This document shows, one piece after another, positions 58,505 to 64,000 of a stretch of 64,000 bases of DNA; the stretch's first letter is position 1, and the number at the start of each line of letters is the position of its first letter. This DNA is from Undaria pinnatifida (Eukaryota; Sar; Phaeophyceae; Laminariales; Alariaceae), in NCBI GenBank assembly GCA_012845835.1, contig JABAKD010000028.1:3757242-3821241 (forward strand), read 5' to 3'. The translations under genes and the position numbers were made by a program. A model generated the notes under the pieces. The model did not search any database, had not been told where the DNA came from, and saw only the letters and a list, made by a program, of their open reading frames with translations.

Positions 58505-61500
58505 CTGCGGCGTCGTGCACGGAGCCGAACAACAGGGTGGTGACAGTCTGAGCAGCGAGAAAATGAAAGCAAAAAGAAAAAGAACAAGAAACAATGAAGA
58601 TGCTATGTGGTTACGCATAAAGGGCGAAACAATAAACGAATTCCACATTCGAGGGAGACGGCGCAATTGATCGCACAAAAAAAACAAGAAAACAAGACTA
58701 TACCGACACACCCTAATATGCTCATGCATCCAAATGCTGTACCCTACTGGTACTTACCAGGTATACAACCCTAGTTCTGTACCCTACTTACACACTTTAC
58801 GGATTCACCCTGATTGTGTACTCTACTGGTGTACCCTACCGACGCACCCTGCTGTTCCACCTCACCGCTACAGCCCGCCCCCGCACCTGTACAGCAACTC
58901 CAAGTGCCACTGAGAGGGCGAGGCGACCGCCCCGCCAACCCACATCCGTAACCCCCCCCTCAAGGTTTCCATCTTCTCGGCCACAAATACCCCGCCACCC
59001 TTTCGTCCACGGCCTCCGAGCGACTCCGGACCTCCCCGCTCCGACACCAGACTTGGCGACATTGTTTCCCGCACATCGGACACCTCTGACCCTAGTTCGC
59101 CACTTGCTTGAGCCTCCCCATCGCTCGGAACACTTTCGGCCATGTCAACAAGGACGGTACCGACGGAACCGCTCCCGCCAGCTGCGGCGGCTGCGGCGCC
59201 GGCCGCGTCGCGGGTGGATGGTGAGGCAATCGTCCTGAGGACCTCTTCCCTAACTTCCGGAGGCAGGCAGTCGAGAACATCGCGGTCGATCTGGGACAGG
59301 CTGACGCGGAGAAGTCCCTCTTCCGACGGCGATGGGAGAGATCGGGTAGCCGGCGTGTCGTTCCCTGCCCCACGGGTACCTCCGGCCCCCACCGCGGGAA
59401 ACGTACCCCCCTGCCCGAAAGGCACCGGGGAGCGCGGAGCGTGCTGCCGCGGCGAGGATTGGCAGCTCCCTCCCCCTCCATCGCTCGGGTCGTCAAGGCT
59501 AACGGGAGAGTGTGGCCGGGTGCTATCCGAGCCGGCGACAGCGGCGTCAGACGCTCTAGTACCGACGCCTACATCTGCGACGCTACCGGCACCGTCCACC
59601 GGTGTCGTCTGCGCATAGCGGCGGGCCATCTGCGCGCGTTGATTCTCCGACAAAGACGCGTACTGGAGGCCGAGCCCTAGAGGCATGGCGCGAAGAGACT
59701 CTCTGTAAAAAGCGGAGGGTCCTTCGCGGCCCTCGCTCTCGTCGTCGCCGTTGTTGTAGTCCCGCAGCTTTCGCAAAGTCCACAAGCTGTCGATGCTAAC
59801 CTGAAAGCCGTAAACATGATAACATAGATGGAGGCGAACGGGGTGGCGGACCGAACCATAATGGAGGGGGGGTTAACCGGATCACGTTGCGATTGCGGCA
59901 GTAATAGCGTGCACGTTGAGGTACTGAGATGCCCGGATGGAACGACGCGAAGATCGAATAAAACACAGCGGGAATCGACTGGGACACAGCTAAAAGCAAG
60001 GGAGACACGGCAAAAAATCGAACGTGTTACGACAAAAGTCGACTAGTACACCCAAAATCGACTGGGTCTCAGCGAAAATAGTTACACCAAACTCAAATGA
60101 CTTGAGTCACGGCGAAAATAGATTCAAACACGGCGAACATCGACCAAAATCGAATAAATCAAAATTGCAAAACCGACGCAACCAAAACATGATACTAGCT
60201 GAAACACAGGAAACATAGACTGTCGGTACAACCGGCCTCTCTCCCCTCCCCCTCCTATTGCAGAAACAGATCTCCCCGCCCTCGCCCAGCGCCCAGTCCC
60301 ACCTGCTGCGGCTTTGCCGAGCCCTCTCGAGCGACGGTAACGTCGAAGCCCTCACGAACGCCTTCCAACCTCGGCACTGCCGCAGTTTGAACCCGGTTAA
60401 GACCCGCGGCAAACGCGTTTTCGACCGATGCCCCCGACGATCCCCCTGCCAGTGACCCGGCGGCAAGCTGTTGCCCAACGCGAGCGCTAGCTCTGGCTTG
60501 CGGTGAAAGAGAGGGAGCGAACGACGAGGAACGGGGGCTACCCCGCTCTTGTTGGCGGGCTTCCAGCTGGTCCATCACCTCCCGCCGTAGGTCGGGCGGC
60601 AAAGCGCTGAGGACGGCGCTATCAATCTGAGAGAAGGTGATCTGCAAAGCGCGACAAAAAAACGCGTGAGCGCGAGGGCGTTTCAAACGGAGCCCTTTCA
60701 CGACTGTCGCTCACGTTTTTTAGGAGACACTGCTCGGAATTACGGTAGATAAATCGATATTTTTTGTTTAGTTCGAAAAGGATTAAGAAGCGCTACAGTC
60801 ACTCAACAGGGTCGTCAGATGTCAGCCGTGGTCGATCAGCTTCAACTGCAGCAGTAATCACGCCGGGCGCTGTGTCCCTCCTGGCTCGAACAACGTGCCA
60901 AGCCACCGCAAAGCGGTTTTCAAACGTGAAGCCACCGCAACACGGATTGCTCAGGCGCGAAAAGTACGCAAACGAGGAAAAAAAAAACTAATTTTGGGTG
61001 GCCGAGGCGTTCCCTCCACGAGGACTACACCCCCCTTGCTGCTGACTGTGAGGATCCCGAACAAAAAAAAAAACTGCACAATCAATTTTACGTCCATACT
61101 TGACCTTCTAAACCCGACCCCATGCACTAAATCTGACGTATGGTTCACCTGCGACATGGAAGGCGTTTCCGTGCGGCTAGCGGGAGTTCCTTCCGCATGA
61201 TCCGCGGGCGATGAGGGCGAGAGTATCTCGGGAGACTCCGATGGCAGCTCCCGCCCCCGCTCCCCCCGCCGTCGCACCGAAGACCGAGGAGAGACGTCGT
61301 CGCCATGGACTGACGCGTGTGGCGTCGGGGAGCATTCTGGGTTGTGAGCATTCGCTTCTTTGCGAGCCCCAGACGTGATAACCGATAACCCTTCTTCATC
61401 GTGCTTCAATTCTCCGACCATGGCGTCTCCTCCCCCAGGGGCACTAGTTACACCTTGTTCGTGCTTCGCTTGTTCGACGGGCGTGTTTCCTCGCCCGGGG

Positions 61501-62763
61501 GGGTCGACTCCCGCGTCTCCATTTCTGGGTGAACGTGTCAGCCTGGTTTCGGTCGCAGCGTCGACGGGAAAAGGACCTCGCCTCCGCACCTTCTGCTGTA
61601 CAGCTAAGCCGGTGCCCTTGTCGGGCAATCCCCCTGCCCCCCCCGCCCGCGCACCCACCCAGGGTCCGGGGCTGGCCATCGACGCCCCGCCAACGAAGTG
61701 CAGGGCGTCTTGCGGCGGTGTGCGAGCCTCCTCGCGCGGTCGCTTCTTGGAAAGTCCCGGAGGAGAGGGCCGCCCCGTCCCAACCAGCTTCCGGCGGAGA
61801 TCCGGCGAACTTTCGGTCTCGTGGGGAGCCGTTTTCCCGCACTCCTCCTCCGCCGACGACGGAAAAAGGCGTGCTCCTCGCGGCGGCTTATCACCGACAC
61901 ATTGCCCGTCCGCCCCGAATAAACGGGCAGCAACAGTCCGTTCGTCTTTTTGACCACCCGTTCTGCGAAACGGCATGGCGGCGTTTTCATTTTGTTTTTT
62001 TTCGGTTGTTGTCGCCGTTCGTTGTTTAATCAGCCAGCCGTGAAGCGCGCCGCCCGCTGTCCCACCCCCGCTTCCTCCTCCTCCGCCACCGCTGCCGACA
62101 TAACCGCCAGTCTCTCCCGCGGCAGAGAGCGGGGCGAGCCGCGTCATTTGGAGCCCGATGCCGCGGATCTTGTCGGGAGGTACCTTGGCTTCTTTAAGGA
62201 GCTGGAGAGCGCTTGAACCGAGCGTGCCGGCGTCGCCCGTCGCGCGCTGGAGGTTGAGAAGCTTGGAGCGCGCGTCGCAAATCCCGTGCCCCAGATACTT
62301 CCGCGGGAGACCCACGCCCTGTTTGGAACGAGGGTGGGAGTTGTCGTGACGGGACGGAGGGGGGAGTTGCGATTGTGGGATGAGGAGGGGGGTGGCCGGT
62401 ATGGGACGGAGGGGCGAGTTGCCGTTAACGCGGCATTTTTAAATATCAAGTATTCTAAATACGACAGTTGCGACCAGCTGCTGCACCATGGGACGCCTCA
62501 GCAGCAGCTTGCAGAAAAGTCGGCGCCGTGGTGTAGCTCAGTTGCAACGGGCACCAAGGGTCGACGGACCCGCGGGAACAAAAACTCACATCTCGTTGTT
62601 TCATTATCTTGAGAGTTAGCGCTCGCCCCACCACGCCCTCCGCCGCCATTCTGTGGCTCAGCTCCCCAGCCAGCTCGGACACAAACCCATTCGCTTGATC
62701 CTGAGTGTCAAACCTAACGCCGTAGTTCACCTCCGCGCCAATGCTCTTACGATCTGGTGGGGC
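58276..62763 (-). CDS. REV1: REV1 translesion DNA polymerase, C-terminal five exons
   Basis: REV1 is a nuclear Y-family polymerase (deoxycytidyl transferase) that scaffolds translesion synthesis. Its C-terminal domain binds polymerase zeta and the Y-family inserters, and its UBMs bind ubiquitinated PCNA. Minus-strand exons 62,763-62,590, 62,318-61,149, 60,641-60,303, 59,800-58,887 and 58,504-58,276 join with phases 0, 0, 0 and 2 to about 940 residues. In order they give RKSIGAEVNYGVRF and ALTLKIMKQRD (little finger), RKYLGHGICD and VPPDKIRGIGLQMTRL, and a long disordered region. UBM1 (ITFSQIDSAVLSALPPDLRR) and UBM2 (SLSQIDRDVLDCLPPEVREE) follow, then a REV1-CTD (YLEELVQGGRLDEAATVLRC, LRRLSS, FRAVLEAVQELI). 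The BRCT and catalytic palm exons lie beyond the window's right edge or in unseen exons. Introns are 271-507 bp. Confidence 0.93.
58505..58886. other. REV1 intron, no repeat seen
   Basis: CACCCTA/TACCCTACTGGT words repeat at 58,740-58,850. Nothing else is seen. Confidence 0.5.
58887..59800 (-). CDS. REV1: REV1 exon: linker, UBM2, start of C-terminal domain
   Basis: 304 codons plus two bases, GGCTTTCAG|GTT to CTGTACAG|GTGCGG. Contains LGLGLQYASLSENQRAQMAR, a Ser/Gly/Asp-rich linker, UBM2 with SLSQIDRDVLDCLPPEVREE and VLRTIA, then another linker ending WHLELLY, the first CTD helix. Confidence 0.9.
59801..60302 (-). repeat. REV1 intron with short repeats AAAATCGACTGGG
   Basis: 59,955-60,160 holds imperfect 20-30 bp units built on AAATCGACTGGGACACAGC and CACGGCGAAAATAGA. 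The rest of the intron is unremarkable. Confidence 0.6.
60303..60641 (-). CDS. REV1: REV1 exon: UBM1
   Basis: 113 codons, CTTTGCAG|ATC to CAGCAG|GTGGGA. Opens with ITFSQIDSAVLSALPPDLRR and EVMDQLEARQQ, the UBM consensus S-Q-[IV]-D..V...LP.DL-R.E. The remainder is Ala/Ser/Arg linker. Confidence 0.92.
60642..61148. other. REV1 intron
   Basis: AT-rich with A-runs (60,980-60,988 and 61,063-61,072). The open minus frame running on from the upstream exon to about 60,951 is intronic read-through. Confidence 0.6.
61149..62318 (-). CDS. REV1: REV1 exon: little-finger end and disordered linker
   Basis: 390 codons, CAAACAG|GGC to TCGCAG|GTGAAC. Begins GVGLPRKYLGHGICDARSKL, LNLQRATGDAG, LKEAKVPPDKIRGIGLQMTR, as in REV1 (GHGICDN... 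RG[VI]GI). The rest is a Gly-rich run (YVGSGGGGGGSGGG) and a long Arg/Pro/Ser-rich region without domains. The frame stays open 66 codons past the donor. Confidence 0.9.
62590..62763 (-). CDS. REV1: REV1 exon: little-finger start
   Basis: 58 codons from TTTTTCAG|GCC to CGAGAT|GTGAGT. APPDRKSIGAEVNYGVRFDT, then QDQANGFVSELAGELSHRMA and VGRALTLKIMKQRD. K-S-[IV]-G-AE.N.G.RF is a REV1 family signature for the segment just after the thumb. Confidence 0.93.
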
Positions 62764-63214
62764 CTGAAAAAGGGTAAGTTGCGGTACGATGGGCACCACG
62801 CACCGTAGCATGGTCGTATCGATATTGTCATCCGATTCACATACAAAGTTCGAGCGACGTCACTCGCATCGTATGATATATAGTGGAGGGACTCCCAAAA
62901 ATGCCGGCATGTGCCATCTCAATATCGGCACTACTCAGGGCACCGGCACCATCGGGAATAAGGATACTTATAGACAGTTACTACGACAGAGAGTTCCAGC
63001 CGAGCCCAGCGATTCCAACGGCACTATAGAGGGAAGTGGCACTATTCAGCCGGCACTATGGGGAGCTCCCCACTTGTCTCAAATGTTTTTGGCGTCAACG
63101 AGCAAAATATCTGACATGTCAGAGACAGTGGTGCGTGTTGACGGAGCAGTAGTTTTACGAGTTGGCCTAGCTTCGATGAACATAGTTAACACACCGGAGA
63201 TATCGGGTTTCTAT
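62764..63214. repeat. REV1 upstream intron with inverted family C
   Basis: 62,880-63,065 carries ATATAGTGGAGGGACTCC, GGCACTACTCAGGGCACCGG, GGCACTATAGAGGGAAGTGG and CCGGCACTATGGGG, a diverged inverted family C unit. No further REV1 exon was recognised. Confidence 0.6.
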
Positions 63215-63445
63215 TGATGATTTATAGATGATCTGTGTCTTTCAGGTCAGGCAGATCCCTGGTCTATATGATTTGCATGGTCTATAGATCGTGTTGCCGG
63301 GTGAGACCCGGACGATATAGCAACATGTTTCCTGGGTTGGATCAGTACTCCACAGGCCCTGCACGACACATCATATCGACCGATCTAGGATCTACAGGGA
63401 TATGATCTAGATGATCTAGATCGTGATCTGTCCGAGGTCTACATA
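63215..63445 (+). repeat. Family A copy
   Basis: GATCTGTGTCTTTCAGGTCA, GTTTCCTGGGTTGGATCAG and GATCTAGATCGTGATCTGTC. Similar to 18,190-18,540. A further diverged piece lies at 63,855-63,935. Confidence 0.8.
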
Positions 63446-64000
63446 AAACATACAGTTCACGAGGGCATGCAACAAAAGCTAAACGATTCCATGCTTCTAA
63501 AAAGGTCAGAAGGAAAAACAAGCAGGCCTGTTGTGATCACAGGATGAAGTAAGCAAATAACACAAAATATTTTCCCGTTTTCTTCCCTCGATGTTAAGAG
63601 TATCCCCCCCTTCTGTCTAGGAAAAAAACAATGCGGTGTGTCGACATACAACATTTTTATTTTTCGTCTACGACTAGAGCCCACATTACTTCATTACATA
63701 TTACCAATGACTTCTGAGAAAATTGCCCACCACGCTAGGCACAATGGTCGCGGCTCCGCACTTGTACCGGACGCTTGTTTATCCGACGGCAAAGCCCTCC
63801 GGTAGGCCTCTCTTATCGCCCAGCCCCATCTCTAGACGTTATTGGGCAGAGAAGATTCTCTCATCTATATCATCTGCGAGATCTAGATCCTTTACACATT
63901 GGGAACTGTATGATCTGCGTGACCTAGCATATGTTTCAGACAAAAACCGTAACAATCTTGTCCTCTTCGCACCTGCACCGGACGCTTGTCCATTCCCGGG
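63446..64000. other. Right edge, no gene seen
   Basis: No REV1 exon or other gene is recognised. CTTGTACCGGACGCTTGT at 63,764 and CTGCACCGGACGCTTGTC at 63,972 are direct repeats about 210 bp apart, bounding a family A-like piece. Confidence 0.4.

Noticed and set aside
60951-61148. Extension of the REV1 frame to 60,951
   Set aside because: A good donor (CAG|GTGAAC) at 61,149 joins in phase to UBM1. The extension is hydrophobic intron text.
62530-62575. tRNA-like D-arm (GTGTAGCTCAGTTGCAACGGG) in a REV1 intron
   Set aside because: No T-arm or acceptor stem follows at the right distance.

Overview
This is a stretch of nuclear DNA from a eukaryote. Two spliced protein genes sit in a large mass of transposon remnants, fold-back elements, SINE-like repeats, minisatellites and long microsatellites. 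The introns have GT-AG ends and run from about 0.3 to 4.2 kb. The gypsy, LINE and SINE debris, together with the GC-rich proteins, points to a repeat-rich stramenopile. I favour a brown alga, because the LINE reverse-transcriptase fragment at 35.5-36.5 kb resembles ones I remember from that group. That is from memory and has not been tested by a search.

Two DNA-repair genes can be read. On the + strand, about 40.0 to 53.4 kb, is an ERCC8/CSA homologue, the WD40 subunit of the Cullin-4 ubiquitin ligase used in transcription-coupled repair. I resolve seven exons with matching splice phases. The N-terminal exon(s) and one exon near 51-53 kb were not found. On the - strand, 62.76 to 58.28 kb, is the C-terminal part of REV1, the Y-family translesion polymerase. 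It has the little finger, two ubiquitin-binding motifs and the C-terminal partner-binding domain in five exons, all with consistent phases. Its N-terminal half lies beyond the right edge. The two genes converge (tail to tail) and are separated by about 4.9 kb of repeats.

The rest, left to right: 0.6-5.4 kb, two broken Ty3/gypsy copies head to head around a shared inverted gag segment; 5.85-6.5 kb, a giant AAT/AGT microsatellite; 6.8-8.2 kb, a fold-back repeat (family B); 9.7-12.4 kb, a MITE and a 1.4-kb terminal-inverted-repeat element carrying a coiled-coil ORF; 12.4-13.8 kb, more gypsy debris; 15-26.7 kb, mixed families including two SINE families with tRNA-like heads and A-rich tails; 27-29.1 kb, a five-unit tandem array; 31.1-32.9 kb, a hairpin-rich TIR element inserted beside a near-perfect palindrome; 35.5-36.5 kb, a LINE fragment; 37.7-39.4 kb, GC-rich repeats and a second copy of a 0.5-kb element. 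The ERCC8 introns are loaded with mobile DNA and minisatellites, while the REV1 introns are short and nearly repeat-free.

The most unusual observation is that several ERCC8 exons (2, 3, 4 and the start of 6) have a decayed partial copy, or 'ghost exon', in an adjoining intron. At least one ghost (40,397-40,449) keeps splice signals and a phase that would let it replace part of the real exon.
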